The notes: generated from the letters alone by a model not told the origin. A DNA stretch of 64,000 nucleotides from an uncultured Psychroserpens sp. (GCF_947501425.1 NZ_CANMVN010000001.1:372001-436000); one strand, 5' to 3'; positions 1-9,707 are shown, numbered from the stretch's first letter. Numbers and translations are program-made.

Positions 1-755
1 TCTAAAAATGAATCTACACTCAGTTGTTCCGGACGTTTGCCAAATATAACATTTGCTTTTAAATTATCTGAAAGATTAAAGGTTTTTAAACTGTTTCGCA
101 ATGTTTTTCTACGTTGTTGGAAAGCGGTTTTTACAACTCTGAAAAATAGTTTTTCATCACATGGTAAAGTGAAGTTGTCTTTTCTTTTCAATACTAATAC
201 ACCAGAATCTACTTTTGGAGGTGGATTAAATACTGTTGGAGGTACAGTAAATACATATTCAGCATCATAAAAAGCCTGAGTTAATACTGAAAGTATGCCA
301 TAGACTTTAGAACCTTCTTTTGAGCAAATACGTTGTGCTACTTCCTTTTGAAACATACCTGAAAATTCAGGAATCTGCTTGCGCATTTCCAATGTCTTAA
401 AAACAATCTGAGTTGAAATATTGTAAGGGAAATTTCCTATGATTGCAAAAGGTTCATCATTGAAAATGGATGTGAGATCATATTTTAAGAAATCTTGTTC
501 ATATACTCGATCTGCCAAATTAAGGAAGTTGGCTTTTAGATACGCTACAGATTCTGTATCAATCTCAATAACATGCGTTTTAATTGGCTTTTGAAGTAAA
601 TACTTAGTTAAAACACCCATTCCAGGTCCAATTTCCAGTACGTGCTTATAGCCTTCCAGACTTAATGTGTTGGCAATCTTTTGAGATACCGACTCATCTG
701 TTAGGAAATGTTGACCTAAGTGTTTTTTTGCTTTTACTTGATAGTTATTTGCCAC
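1..755 (-). CDS. rsmA: 16S rRNA (adenine1518/1519-N6)-dimethyltransferase, C-terminus off window
   Basis: Methylates two adjacent adenines in the 3' terminal helix of 16S rRNA, using SAM, late in 30S assembly. About 251 codons are visible and the last few are lost at the window edge. The translation shows the family's N-terminal HLGQHFL at residues 12-18, the SAM-binding loop EIGPGMG at 41-47, the catalytic GNFPYN motif near 110, and RRKTLRNS near the end. I chose the GTG start because it lies one base after the stop of the DUF4286 gene and places HLGQHFL at the usual distance; no in-frame ATG is nearby. It is the last gene of a minus-strand run coming from the TPR gene. Confidence 0.95.
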   Translation of the reverse strand, partial: MANNYQVKAKKHLGQHFLTDESVSQKIANTLSLEGYKHVLEIGPGMGVLTKYLLQKPIKTHVIEIDTESVAYLKANFLNLADRVYEQDFLKYDLTSIFNDEPFAIIGNFPYNISTQIVFKTLEMRKQIPEFSGMFQKEVAQRICSKEGSKVYGILSVLTQAFYDAEYVFTVPPTVFNPPPKVDSGVLVLKRKDNFTLPCDEKLFFRVVKTAFQQRRKTLRNSLKTFNLSDNLKANVIFGKRPEQLSVDSFL

Positions 756-756
756 G

Positions 757-1083
757 TTACTTAAATTTTACAGTATACTCATCTACAATTTGAAGTTCAG
801 TTCTAAAGGCTAACATTTTATCTGCAAACTTTTTAAGACCTTCCTGACGTAGTTTATCAGCATCTTCTCTGTAATAAGCGTCTAAAGCTTCTCTGGAGTA
901 AGAACGGTATTGAATAGAATAGGTTTGTCCGCCCATGTCTTCTTCAACCAATACTTGGGATAAGGTTGCTCTGTCAAATTTTCCTGTTCCCAATACTTGA
1001 GGAATATGTTCGGTTTTCATCCATTCTAGCCACTCGGCATGAACAGTATCGTCAATATTGACTGTAACGTTATAAATAATCAT
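757..1083 (-). CDS. DUF4286 family protein
   Basis: A 108-residue cytosolic protein with the look of a dimeric alpha-beta barrel: it begins [10 protein letters not shown], has [14 protein letters not shown] near residue 18 and a central QTYSIQYRS strand. These fit the DUF4286 family, which is common next to rsmA in Flavobacteriaceae. The function is unknown and no catalytic residues are evident. Its stop is one base from the rsmA start, so the two are surely co-transcribed and probably translationally coupled. Confidence 0.85.
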   Translation of the reverse strand: MIIYNVTVNIDDTVHAEWLEWMKTEHIPQVLGTGKFDRATLSQVLVEEDMGGQTYSIQYRSYSREALDAYYREDADKLRQEGLKKFADKMLAFRTELQIVDEYTVKFK

Positions 1084-1128
1084 TGTATTAATTTAACAGA
1101 TTCTGCTATTAGCACAGAATATAAATTT

Positions 1129-1641
1129 CTATAGATCTTTTGCAAATAACAGAAGTTCTTCGTCCTCTTCAAAGGGTTTTACTCTTTTTTGGTAAGATAA
1201 GCCTAATTTTTCCAACAAATTAATGGATGGTTTATTTATTGGAAGTGTAATAGCACAAAGTGTTTTGATATTAAATGTGGTTTTGGCAAGTTTTATAATT
1301 TCACTGGCAGCTTCATAACCATAACCTTTTCCATGATAGTCGGGAAGTATAGAAAACCCAATATCTACATGTTCAAGTTGTTCGCGTTTCAATAATCCAG
1401 TAGTACCAATAGCTTTTAAGTTTTCAGATTTCACCTGAATTTTATAGTAGCCGTAGTCATATAATTCGTAGCATTTTAACTGATTGTTCTGAATATAATT
1501 AGCAGCGTCTTCAACTGTTTTGATATTTCGGTCTCCAATGTACTTTAACCAATCAGGTGAATTCATTAACTCCAAGATCATTGGTGCATCATCGACTGTG
1601 ATTTTGGAAAGTATAAGTCGGTTGGTTTCGGCAATTATCAT
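1129..1641 (-). CDS. GNAT family N-acetyltransferase (RimJ/RimL type)
   Basis: 170 residues. It opens ETNRLILSKITVDDAPMILEL, typical of the RimJ/RimL-like acetyltransferases that use acetyl-CoA to modify an amino group. The acetyl-CoA pyrophosphate loop is visible as YHGKGYG near residue 104, followed by the helix EAASEIIKLA, and NKPSINLLEKLG near 140 is the usual C-terminal motif. The substrate cannot be read from the sequence. It starts five bases after the TPR gene ends and 45 bases precede the DUF4286 start. Confidence 0.88.
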   Translation of the reverse strand: MIIAETNRLILSKITVDDAPMILELMNSPDWLKYIGDRNIKTVEDAANYIQNNQLKCYELYDYGYYKIQVKSENLKAIGTTGLLKREQLEHVDIGFSILPDYHGKGYGYEAASEIIKLAKTTFNIKTLCAITLPINKPSINLLEKLGLSYQKRVKPFEEDEELLLFAKDL

Positions 1642-1646
1642 TTGAA

Positions 1647-3422
1647 TTAATTTATAGCATCACCACGTAGCATTCTGAAACGTTTTCTGGCTTCAATAAA
1701 ATAGATGCTGTCTTCATGGTTGAATATGATATGTTCGTAGAGAGCTTTAGCTTTCTCTGGCTGATTCAACTGATATTGGTAAAGTTCAGCTAAATAAAAA
1801 TGAGCATCATCTGCTAAAATTTCATCTCTGTAATTCGCAATAATATATTCGTAGCTTGTTACAGCTTTTTCGATCTGATTGGTCTTTTCATACAGTTTTG
1901 CTTGCATAAACAGGGCTTGGTCTTCTATGGTTTCACCTTTGTGTTCCGTTAGAATTTTATCTAAAAGAAAAATGGCTTCTTCGTTTTTGTTTTGAAAAGA
2001 CATCAGGTCAGCCTTAGAATATAACCTTAGAGCGGTTTGTAGTGAATCTTCATCTTTATTATCTGAAATGAGCAGTTTGAGTTCCAGAGCATCATTCGCT
2101 ATGAGTTGTGATGTAGAAGATTTTAGAATCTTTAATTGAGATTCTGCCCATTCAAAATCACCTTTGTAATAGCTTGTTTTTGCTACTTTGAATCTTGCTT
2201 CCTGAGAAATGGTACTATTCTTTAAATTAAGTTGAATTTGAGAATAATAAATCAAAGCTTCATTAAAACGCTCTTGAAATACTAGAATGTCACCTAATTT
2301 TAGTTTTACAGTGGCTTCCTGAAATGCAGAAAGTTGCAAATCCAGACTCTTTTTTAAGAAGTCACTTGCCATTTTTGGTTCATGTTTATAGAAGGCAAGA
2401 AAATCACCATAGGCAATTTGTAGAGCAATAGTTTGTTCGTATTTACCATACTGATCAAACAGTGCATTGAATTTTTTATCAATATCATCCATCTGTTTTT
2501 TTTCAGCATTATTGATTTCAATTTCAAGCATATATTGATGGGCAGTCAGCCTTGTTTCTATGTCTTGAGAATTATCTAATACAAATTCAAAAATGGAGTT
2601 AGCAATGTTATTTTGCTTTTCTTTTACAGTTGTGAGGGCAAGATCTAAAATACGACTCAGACTTTCTTGACTTCTACGATATAGAGCCTTTTCCTGTATA
2701 AAAGCTTTATTGTATTCTTTTTGTTGAATGTATAACCAACTTAGTAAATCATACCAATAAGGATCGGGTTGTGCCTGTAGTTTTTTAAGTAATATCTTTC
2801 TTAAAATTAGATTGTTTTCATTGTCTTTATTCTCTGAGACGAAATCACTAAAAGCGCGTTTGGCATTATTCAAGAAACTTGGCTTGACTTCAATGTAGTT
2901 TATATAGTTAGCAAATAATTGTTCGATATTTCCTTGTTCACCATAGATACGAGCCATTTGCATATTAAAGTTGAAATCAGGATTGAGTTCCATTCCTTTT
3001 TTATAGGTCTCTAATGCCAGGTCCAGAAGTGAATGATCCTCAAATTTTTTGGCTATTCCGTAGGTATAGCTTGGTTTTTCTTCAACTTTAAGTAAGGCTC
3101 TATTGTAGTAATCATTTGCTAGATTTATACTGTCTTTAAGTTGGTAGTTATAGCCTAGTTCCACCAAAAGTGGAGGGTAATTAATTTCTTTCATTCGTTG
3201 CTCAATCAACGCTTGAGCTTCGTCATAGCGCTCCAGTTGTTGGAAGGTCTCTATAATTTTATAGATATACTTAGAGCTTTTTTTCTTTTCGTTTAACTTT
3301 TGATATGTTAACAGTGCTTTTTCAAATTCACCACGTTTAAAATAATCGTCTGCTAATTGCTCACTCTGTGCAAAAACCAGAGAGTAACTACAAATAAACA
3401 GTAAAACTAAAAGACGACGCAT
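1647..3422 (-). CDS. Exported tetratricopeptide-repeat protein
   Basis: 591 residues. The ATG at 3422 is preferred over the TTG eleven codons upstream because it gives a clean signal peptide, MRRLLVLLFICSYSLVFAQ, directly at the N-terminus. The rest is helical with many degenerate TPR units, for example YFKRGEFEKALLTYQKL near residue 27 and FMQAKLYEKTNQIEKAVTSYEYI near 514. It probably acts in the periplasm or on the inner face of the outer membrane as a scaffold; no enzymatic domain is seen. First gene of the run leading to rsmA. Confidence 0.85.
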   Translation of the reverse strand: MRRLLVLLFICSYSLVFAQSEQLADDYFKRGEFEKALLTYQKLNEKKKSSKYIYKIIETFQQLERYDEAQALIEQRMKEINYPPLLVELGYNYQLKDSINLANDYYNRALLKVEEKPSYTYGIAKKFEDHSLLDLALETYKKGMELNPDFNFNMQMARIYGEQGNIEQLFANYINYIEVKPSFLNNAKRAFSDFVSENKDNENNLILRKILLKKLQAQPDPYWYDLLSWLYIQQKEYNKAFIQEKALYRRSQESLSRILDLALTTVKEKQNNIANSIFEFVLDNSQDIETRLTAHQYMLEIEINNAEKKQMDDIDKKFNALFDQYGKYEQTIALQIAYGDFLAFYKHEPKMASDFLKKSLDLQLSAFQEATVKLKLGDILVFQERFNEALIYYSQIQLNLKNSTISQEARFKVAKTSYYKGDFEWAESQLKILKSSTSQLIANDALELKLLISDNKDEDSLQTALRLYSKADLMSFQNKNEEAIFLLDKILTEHKGETIEDQALFMQAKLYEKTNQIEKAVTSYEYIIANYRDEILADDAHFYLAELYQYQLNQPEKAKALYEHIIFNHEDSIYFIEARKRFRMLRGDAIN

Positions 3423-3501
3423 ATTCAATAATTTATGTAAATATAACAAATGCAATTACGAGATATTGTGAATGTTTTTATAATTAATTCGTTAAAATCG
3501 T

Positions 3502-3533
3502 AAAAAAAATGCCTAAACGTGAGTTCAGGCATT
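3502..3533 (-). terminator. Rho-independent terminator, minus strand
   Basis: A stem of about 10 bp (AATGCCTGAA pairing with TTTAGGCATT, one G-U pair) is followed on the minus strand by a run of eight T. It lies downstream of the short reading frame at 3584-3701 and upstream of the TPR gene, so it closes a separate small transcript. Confidence 0.75.
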
Positions 3534-3583
3534 ACCAACCAAAATAAATGTGCTATTAATCACTATTTTTTAAAATGATTCAG

Positions 3584-3701
3584 TTATTCTGCTGTGGCTT
3601 TTTTTGTAGGTCTTGTGAGATGTCTGTATGCTTTAAAAAAAGACTTTGCTTGCCATAACAATAAGAGTTACAAGCAATACGATGCGTTTAATGTTTTTCA
3701 T
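3584..3701 (-). pseudogene. Short membrane peptide gene, apparently frameshifted at a 7-T run
   Basis: From an ATG at 3701 the frame reads MKNIKRIVLLVTLIVMASKVFF and stops at 3633 after 22 codons. Removing one T from the seven-T run just before that stop keeps the frame open and adds KAYRHLTRPTKKATAE, ending in TAA at 3584. The result would be a 38-residue peptide with a basic start, one membrane helix and a positively charged tail. The unit sits between two minus-strand terminators and so has its own transcript. It could be a real 22-residue peptide, a homopolymer error, or a slippery site; I do not recognise a family. Confidence 0.4.
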
Positions 3702-3764
3702 AATAAGTAGGTTAGTTCTTATTTGGAATACTAACTTCTCAATTATTATTAAAAAAACAAAGAA

Positions 3765-3806
3765 AAATGCTAAAAAATCGTTGAACAACGTCTTTTTTTA
3801 GCATTT
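3765..3806 (-). terminator. Terminator after serS
   Basis: A long imperfect hairpin whose outer arms are AAATGCTAAAAAA and TTTTTTAGCATTT, with CGTTG/CAACG inside. On the minus strand it is followed by a T-rich tract, 33 bases beyond the serS stop codon. Confidence 0.7.
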
Positions 3807-3838
3807 AAACGATAAATACATGTAAAATTCTTACAAAT

Positions 3839-5113
3839 TTAGATTTTATCAAATCCTGTGTATGGAATTAAAACTTCAGGTATTTGTATCCCATCTTCAG
3901 TTTGATAGTTTTCAATAATACCAGCTAGTACCCTTGGTAATGCCAAAGAGCTTCCGTTCAAAGTATGGCACAATTGAGTTTTACCGTCTTGATTCCTGAA
4001 ACGCAATTTTAAGCGGTTAGACTGAAAGGTTTCAAAATTTGAGACACTAGATATTTCCAACCAGCGATCCTGAGCTGTTGAGAATACCTCAAAATCGTAA
4101 GTTAAAGCAGCAGCAAATCCTAGATCTCCACCACAAAGCCTTAAAATTCTATAAGGAAGCTTAAGTTCTCTTAAAATATCTTTGACGTGTTCTATCATCC
4201 CCTCAAAAGCCTTATATGATTGCTCAGGATGCTCTACACGTAAAATTTCTACCTTATCGAATTGATGTAATCGATTTAACCCTCTTACATCTGCACCATA
4301 GCTACCAGCTTCAACTCTAAAGCAAGGTGTATAGGTTGTTAATTGTTGGGGTAATTGAGATAGGCTTAGTATATCGTCGCGATAAATATTAGTAGCAGGC
4401 ACCTCTCCAGTTGGAATTAAGTATAAACTAGGTTCTACATTGGTTGCATGATACATTTGACCCTCTTTATCTGGTAATTGACCAGTTCCAAAGCCAGAGG
4501 CTTCATTTACAAGGTGAGGCACTTGAACTTCGTTATAACCAGCAGCAGTATTTTTATCTAAAAAATAAGCAATCAATGCACGTTGTAATTTTGCACCTTT
4601 CCCTTTATAGACTGGAAATCCAGCTCCTGTAATTTTATTTCCTAATTCAAAATCAATGATATCTAGCTCTTTAACTAATTCCCAGTGTGGTTTTGCATTG
4701 GCGTGAAGTTTTGGAATGTCTCCTTCTTTAAAGACCTCCTCATTATCTTCGTCTGTATTTCCTGCAGGAACCGTGTGGTGAGGTATATTTGGAATTTGAT
4801 ACAAAAGCTCTGTAAGCTCCTCAGCTTTCCTATTAAGTTGGTCTTCTAAACCTTTAGAATCTTCTTTAAGTTGGGCGCCTTTTTCTTTCAAAGCATTGGC
4901 TTCAGATGCTTTTCCAGATTTATAAAGATTACCAATTTCCTTAGCAATAGTGTTACTTTCTGCTAATGTATTATCAAGTTGGGTTTGTAATTTTCTACGT
5001 TGTTCATCAAGTGTAATGACATTATCTATCATCTGAGAGGCATCCATATTTCGTTGTTGTAAACGTTCAATGACCTCGTCTCTGTGTTCTCTAATAAAAG
5101 CAACTTGTAGCAT
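3839..5113 (-). CDS. serS: Serine--tRNA ligase
   Basis: Charges tRNA-Ser, and tRNA-Sec where present. 424 residues, the normal length. The N-terminal third is the coiled-coil tRNA-binding arm, roughly residues 30-105. Class II motif 2 is visible as CFRVEAGSYGADVRGLNRLHQF near residue 264 (the usual E-AG--G-D-RGL-R-HQF pattern) and motif 3 as LNGSSLALPRVLAGIIEN near 385. TGEVP near 236 is the serine-binding TxE loop. It lies 75 bases downstream of the HTTM gene, with a 7-bp stem-loop (5135-5154) just before its start. Confidence 0.98.
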   Translation of the reverse strand: MLQVAFIREHRDEVIERLQQRNMDASQMIDNVITLDEQRRKLQTQLDNTLAESNTIAKEIGNLYKSGKASEANALKEKGAQLKEDSKGLEDQLNRKAEELTELLYQIPNIPHHTVPAGNTDEDNEEVFKEGDIPKLHANAKPHWELVKELDIIDFELGNKITGAGFPVYKGKGAKLQRALIAYFLDKNTAAGYNEVQVPHLVNEASGFGTGQLPDKEGQMYHATNVEPSLYLIPTGEVPATNIYRDDILSLSQLPQQLTTYTPCFRVEAGSYGADVRGLNRLHQFDKVEILRVEHPEQSYKAFEGMIEHVKDILRELKLPYRILRLCGGDLGFAAALTYDFEVFSTAQDRWLEISSVSNFETFQSNRLKLRFRNQDGKTQLCHTLNGSSLALPRVLAGIIENYQTEDGIQIPEVLIPYTGFDKI

Positions 5114-5134
5114 GGTATTCTTTAATTTATATAC

Positions 5135-5154
5135 ATCCTTATCACATTAAGGAT
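5135..5154 (-). repeat. 7-bp stem-loop in the serS leader
   Basis: ATCCTTA and TAAGGAT form a perfect 7-bp inverted repeat with a 6-base loop, 22 bases before the serS start. No T-run follows on the minus strand, so it is not a good terminator. It may be an RNA structure in the 5' leader or chance. Confidence 0.4.
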
Positions 5155-5188
5155 CTATTATTTTTGAAACGCCAAATTTAATGAATTG

Positions 5189-6514
5189 TCAGTTATTTTC
5201 GTCTTGATTTGGAAGTAAAATCCAATCATGATGACTAAAATGACTCCACTCTTCATTAGCCAGATCAACTTCTGGGTTGATCAATTGTTTGGACGGCTTA
5301 CCATTGACACTCACAAAAGCTCTAACATAGACTTCAATATCTACTCCTTTTTTGGCATAATCACGTTTAAGATGTTGAGCAAATTGCCAGATAAAATCTG
5401 GTTTAGAACTCAGTGATCGCTGTTGCTTTTTTGTAACATAATCATCTAGTTTAACAGGAATAACAGCTTTTGATGCTTTATCTACAACTCTAAAACTCGT
5501 TCTTGCGCTTTTTGAACGTAACATCATTCGCCAGGATAATCGGTGTCCTTCTTCAGTCCATAAAACATCTCCAGCGATAACATGATGGCGCAAAGGAAGT
5601 AGTATTTGAACAATAAAGTAGATTACAAAAACAGCTTTAAATGATTTAGCATAACGTGGTGTTTTTACCTCACCTTCGGAATAAAATATTTTTCGTTTTA
5701 AGAACAGCTTTTGTATGCTTTTAGGTTCAAAAAAGAATACTGCAAAAGCGAGTGATAAATAAGGAAATATACCAACTTGAAAAATGAATGAATTAAATAA
5801 ATGAAAGAATATAGATGCAAAAAAAGCTAGCTTACGGGTTCGTTTCCAAAGTAAAAGAGGGATGACCAATCCATCAAACAAGATTCCGCCGTAAGCCACA
5901 AAGTAATGTACCCATTTTTCTTGAAGCAGTTCTCCAACCAAAATATAATTCTGTTTGGCTTTCATGAGTAATTCAGGAACGGTCAGGTCAATCCAATCAG
6001 GATACATTTTTGCGATGGAAGCATACGTATACAGAATAAATAATTGAATAAAGAAAAACCAACGACACCAATTAGGCATTGAGTTAGTTTTAATTTCAGG
6101 ATTCTGTTTTGCATCTATGGAAGCATATCGATGTGCAGGCATTACGACCATAACCGCACTTAGGATCATTAAAAAGTAGTAATGATTATTGTAGGATGAT
6201 TTTTGCATGAAGTAGGTTCCGGCCCACAACAATGTAAAGGCTAACATGTTTATTCTGTATTTATAGCCTACCATTACAAAAATGCCACAAATAGCCATAG
6301 TTCCATAGTAAACATACATCCAAGGACCAGGGAGTGGCTGGAGCCAGTCAAAACCTATAAAATTAAACGTGAATTGTGGGTCTATAAGTGTTCTTTTAAC
6401 CCAACCCGTCAAGATGGCTCCAAAGCTTTCTAAAAAGATCAAAGCACCAAAAAACATTCTAAAAACTACAAGCGCACTATTATCGATATGTTTAAATAGA
6501 AACTTATTCATCAT
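5189..6514 (-). CDS. HTTM-domain (vitamin-K-dependent gamma-carboxylase-like) membrane protein
   Basis: 441 residues with several hydrophobic helices up to about residue 280 and a further one near 300, then a soluble C-terminal domain. The N-terminal FKHIDNSALVVFRMFFGALIF, the HHYYFL-like segment NNHYYFLMIL near 110 and FFHLFNSFIFQVGIFPY near 246 match the horizontally-transferred-transmembrane (HTTM) family, which is related to gamma-glutamyl carboxylase. The reaction in bacteria is unknown. It starts inside the last codons of ribF (11-base overlap), so the two are coupled. Confidence 0.85.
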   Translation of the reverse strand: MMNKFLFKHIDNSALVVFRMFFGALIFLESFGAILTGWVKRTLIDPQFTFNFIGFDWLQPLPGPWMYVYYGTMAICGIFVMVGYKYRINMLAFTLLWAGTYFMQKSSYNNHYYFLMILSAVMVVMPAHRYASIDAKQNPEIKTNSMPNWCRWFFFIQLFILYTYASIAKMYPDWIDLTVPELLMKAKQNYILVGELLQEKWVHYFVAYGGILFDGLVIPLLLWKRTRKLAFFASIFFHLFNSFIFQVGIFPYLSLAFAVFFFEPKSIQKLFLKRKIFYSEGEVKTPRYAKSFKAVFVIYFIVQILLPLRHHVIAGDVLWTEEGHRLSWRMMLRSKSARTSFRVVDKASKAVIPVKLDDYVTKKQQRSLSSKPDFIWQFAQHLKRDYAKKGVDIEVYVRAFVSVNGKPSKQLINPEVDLANEEWSHFSHHDWILLPNQDENN

Positions 6515-7436
6515 AGGTTTGAATAAACTTTAACGTTTGGTCTTTATCTTTTTTGAGTTGTGATTGAAGTTGCTCTACAGAGTTAAACTTTCGTTCATTT
6601 CTTAAACGGTGTAAAATCTCAATTTTTAGTGTTTTTCCGTATAAATTAGTATCAATATCAAAAAAATTAACCTCAATAGATTGTTTCTTTTCGTCAAAAG
6701 TTGGATTTGTTCCAATATTCATCATACCAAAAACAGTTTGGTCATTTATAATAGACTTGACGGCATAAACACCATGTTTCGGTATAAGTTTATAAGGTTT
6801 TTCGATATCGATATTTGCCGTTGGAAAGTCAATGGTTTTACCAATTCCTTTCCCTTTAATAACACAGCCTGTTAAAAAATATGGATACCCAAGGTAGGCA
6901 TTAGCTGTTTGAATGTCTCCATCTTTAAGCGATTGTCTTATTTTAGTCGAACTAACAGCAACATCTTTAATGTCTTGAACTGAGATTTCCTCAACTGTAA
7001 ATCCAAATTCTTTACCAAAAAGTCTAAGGTCATCAATGTTAGCAGTTCTGTTTTTTCCAAAGTGATGATCGTAACCAATAATAATGTGTTTAGCGTTGAG
7101 CTCGTCAACCAATATAGTTTTCACATAGTCATAAGCAGATAGGTTCGCAAAGTCCATGTTAAATGTTTTGATTACGAGTTGGTCTATACCAAATTTCAAT
7201 AGAATTTCTCGACGTTCTTCAATAGTATTAAGTAGTTTAATGTCAAAATCAGGTTGAATTACCATTCTGGGATGAGGAAAAAAAGTTAAAACCACCGATT
7301 TTAAGTTTTTTGATTTCCCTGTATTTATTAATCGTTGAATAATTTTTTGATGACCTATATGTACACCATCAAAAGTGCCAATGGTGATTACCGAAGCTTC
7401 ATTTATATCTGGATTAGAATTGAGATGTTGATTCAA
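6504..7436 (-). CDS. ribF: Bifunctional riboflavin kinase / FAD synthetase
   Basis: Phosphorylates riboflavin to FMN and adenylates FMN to FAD. 310 residues. The N-terminal nucleotidyltransferase has ITIGTFDGVHIGHQ near residue 17 (the HIGH-type motif) and YDHHFGKN near 120. The C-terminal kinase domain has GKGIGKTIDFPTANI near 194, with the conserved T of the PTAN motif. No in-frame ATG exists upstream before a stop, so the TTG at 7436 is the best start; this is shorter at the N-terminus than many homologues. The 3' end overlaps the HTTM gene. Confidence 0.96.
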   Translation of the reverse strand: MNQHLNSNPDINEASVITIGTFDGVHIGHQKIIQRLINTGKSKNLKSVVLTFFPHPRMVIQPDFDIKLLNTIEERREILLKFGIDQLVIKTFNMDFANLSAYDYVKTILVDELNAKHIIIGYDHHFGKNRTANIDDLRLFGKEFGFTVEEISVQDIKDVAVSSTKIRQSLKDGDIQTANAYLGYPYFLTGCVIKGKGIGKTIDFPTANIDIEKPYKLIPKHGVYAVKSIINDQTVFGMMNIGTNPTFDEKKQSIEVNFFDIDTNLYGKTLKIEILHRLRNERKFNSVEQLQSQLKKDKDQTLKFIQTYDE

Positions 7437-7661
7437 CGTTAATTTTTTTGATAAAAATAACTATAAACCCAAGACGAATGAAAAAATTAATGTCAATTAA
7501 TTTTCAAGGTTTTAGCTTCTTAGACATTTATTCATAGAATTATGATTTTAAGCACATTGTTTTAGTTAAAAACTTAATTTTTTGTTAATAAAATCATTGA
7601 TTTTCATTAGATTTGACGTCAATATTCAAAATACTTACATTTTTAACTAATAAAATCGTCT
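7437..7661. other. Divergent intergenic region ribF / metalloprotease
   Basis: 225 AT-rich bases between two divergent genes. Apart from the plus-strand promoter around 7582-7615 I see nothing firm; the ribF promoter is not recognisable. Confidence 0.5.
7582..7615 (+). promoter_or_regulatory. Promoter of the M43 metalloprotease gene
   Basis: An exact Bacteroidota -7 box, TAGATTTG at 7608-7615, with a TTTG at 7581-7584 about 23 bases upstream. The start codon follows 46 bases after the -7 box. Confidence 0.5.
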
Positions 7662-9707
7662 ATGAAAAAGAATTTTACTTTAAAATCAATTTTCGCAATA
7701 CTTATGCTTTTCTGTGTTATTAGCAGTTATTCCCAAGAACGAACTTGTGGAATGGTTGAGTATATGGAGCAGCAGATGCAGGATCCAGTTTTTGCGAAAG
7801 AATATGAGTTAAATCAGAAAAAATTTAAGGCTAGACTTCAAGAGATGTTATCTCAGGAAGATTTCAGTCAGAGAGGAGCTACAATCGTTATACCTGTAGC
7901 AGTGCATTTTCCAACAGGAAATGAAGCTGATAGAGACTGTCTGGAGGCATTGGCTCAAAACCAAATAGATATTTTAAACGCTGATTACTCAGGTACGAAT
8001 GCTGATATATCTCAATGGACTTCAGCTAGTGCAAATTATCCAGGGATAAATACTGGTTCAGCAAATATCTCATTTTGTATTGCTGTATCAAATCACCCTG
8101 TAGGTTTAGATCCAGAATTACTTGAAGGAAATCCAGCTGTAACCATTGGTTACAACTTTGGTGGAGGAACTGAAACTGATCCAGCTTGGGGAGGATATAT
8201 GAATTTCTTAATTAAGCCACTAGGAGGCGGTACCTTAGGATTTTCACCATTCCCTGGAAGTATAGCTGCAGGACAAGCGGTAACTATGAATACATTTGCT
8301 TTTGGTTCAGGAGCGGGTTGTCCAGGTTCTGGTATCGTTCCAGGAGCGCCTTTTAACTTAGGTAGAACCGTAACGCACGAATTAGGACATTTTTATAACC
8401 TTGATCATACATTTACAGGATCATGTGCTACAGATGATGGTGTTGCCGATACACCTAACATTGTCAATCCAACTTATGGTTGTCCTGCTGCTGGTAGTGT
8501 TGCCGGATGTACTGCAACACCATCTCTTACTATGAGTTATATGGATTATGTTGATGATGCTTGTATGTATATGTTTAGTGCAGGTCAAACCACCAGAGTG
8601 GATGCTTATGTTTCTGGAGTGTTACAGTCTCAACTGAAACCAAATGTTTGTACACCTGCCAGCCCAGGATTTAATCTTACAGCTAATAATAGTCCTATAT
8701 TGAGTTGTCCAACTACAGATACTCAAGCAGTATTTGATTTGACCTTTACAACAGTATCAGGATTTAATGAATCTACTACATTTTCTGCAACTGGTGCACC
8801 AGCTGGAGCAACAGTGACATTTACTCCTGGATCTTTAAGTTCAGATGGAAACTTTACAATGACTATAGGTAATTTAGGAGCAACAGCTCAAGGTGTATAC
8901 ACGATTACTGTTACTGGGACATCATCTCCAGGAAATATAGTTGAAACTGTTGATGTTGTTCTTGATAACTCATGTACAGAAATTGTATGTGATACTTACG
9001 GATCAGCGACAGGATTGAACTTGTCAATTCCAGATGGAACTGGTTTCACTGGAACTCAACCAGGTACACCACTTACTCATGTCATTAATGTGCCAGATTC
9101 CAACACAATAGAAGATATTAAGATCAACGTAGATATTTCACATACTTATATTAGTGACTTATTAGTTCTTATTACACATCCTGACGGAACAACAATTATT
9201 GATGTTTGGAATGGCGATTGTGGTAGTAATGATGACTTTGATGTAACTTTTGATGATGCAGGTGGAGTTATTAATTGTGGAAGTCCAACTACAGGTACAT
9301 TTGCACCTAATACTGCACTGAGTACTTTTTATGGCTTAGATTCACAGGGTGATTGGACCATTACTATACAAGATTTCTTCGAACAAGACACAGGTGTTTT
9401 AAATGATTGGTCTATTGAAATTTGTTCATTACAATCATTAAGCACTGAAGAGTTTTTAGTTGAAGACTTCTCAATTTTCCCTAACCCAAATACAGGTGAA
9501 TTTACAGTTAACTTAAATTCTTCGTCTAGTAATGATATCACAATTGATGTATTTGATATCAGAGGACGACGAATCTTCAATAATAGCTATGCTAATACTG
9601 CAGATTTTAGTGAAGTAGTTAGATTGAATAATGTTCAATCTGGAATGTATCTTGTTACAGTTAGTGACGGAGACAAAAAAGCTACCAAGAAAATAGTAGT
9701 AGAATAA
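7662..9707 (+). CDS. Secreted M43-type zinc metalloprotease with P-domain and T9SS sorting domain
   Basis: 681 residues. It has a signal peptide (residues 1-24, ending SYSQ), then a pappalysin/cytophagalysin catalytic domain with THELGHFYNLDH near residue 239, the metzincin HExxHxxGxxH zinc site, and the Met-turn SYMDY near 294. Next come an Ig-like region (340-435) and a proprotein-convertase P-domain (about 455-590). The C-terminal 75 residues, starting FSIFPNPNTGEF and ending KKATKKIVVE, are a type A sorting domain for the type IX secretion system. The protein should be exported and cut at the sorting domain. It is likely a nutrient-acquiring protease. Confidence 0.93.
   Translation: MKKNFTLKSIFAILMLFCVISSYSQERTCGMVEYMEQQMQDPVFAKEYELNQKKFKARLQEMLSQEDFSQRGATIVIPVAVHFPTGNEADRDCLEALAQNQIDILNADYSGTNADISQWTSASANYPGINTGSANISFCIAVSNHPVGLDPELLEGNPAVTIGYNFGGGTETDPAWGGYMNFLIKPLGGGTLGFSPFPGSIAAGQAVTMNTFAFGSGAGCPGSGIVPGAPFNLGRTVTHELGHFYNLDHTFTGSCATDDGVADTPNIVNPTYGCPAAGSVAGCTATPSLTMSYMDYVDDACMYMFSAGQTTRVDAYVSGVLQSQLKPNVCTPASPGFNLTANNSPILSCPTTDTQAVFDLTFTTVSGFNESTTFSATGAPAGATVTFTPGSLSSDGNFTMTIGNLGATAQGVYTITVTGTSSPGNIVETVDVVLDNSCTEIVCDTYGSATGLNLSIPDGTGFTGTQPGTPLTHVINVPDSNTIEDIKINVDISHTYISDLLVLITHPDGTTIIDVWNGDCGSNDDFDVTFDDAGGVINCGSPTTGTFAPNTALSTFYGLDSQGDWTITIQDFFEQDTGVLNDWSIEICSLQSLSTEEFLVEDFSIFPNPNTGEFTVNLNSSSSNDITIDVFDIRGRRIFNNSYANTADFSEVVRLNNVQSGMYLVTVSDGDKKATKKIVVE

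Larger units (their letters stand above)
3423..3838. other. Intergenic region between TPR gene and serS
   Basis: About 415 bases. It holds the serS terminator (3765-3806), the short frameshifted peptide unit (3584-3701) and that unit's terminator (3502-3533). Just upstream of the peptide start there is a 6-bp inverted repeat GTTAGT/ACTAAC. I see no convincing TAnnTTTG box for the peptide. Confidence 0.6.

Noticed and set aside
5157-5164. Exact TATTTTTG box on the plus strand between serS and the HTTM gene
   Set aside because: No plus-strand gene or terminator follows; it would only give antisense RNA. Likely chance in AT-rich DNA.
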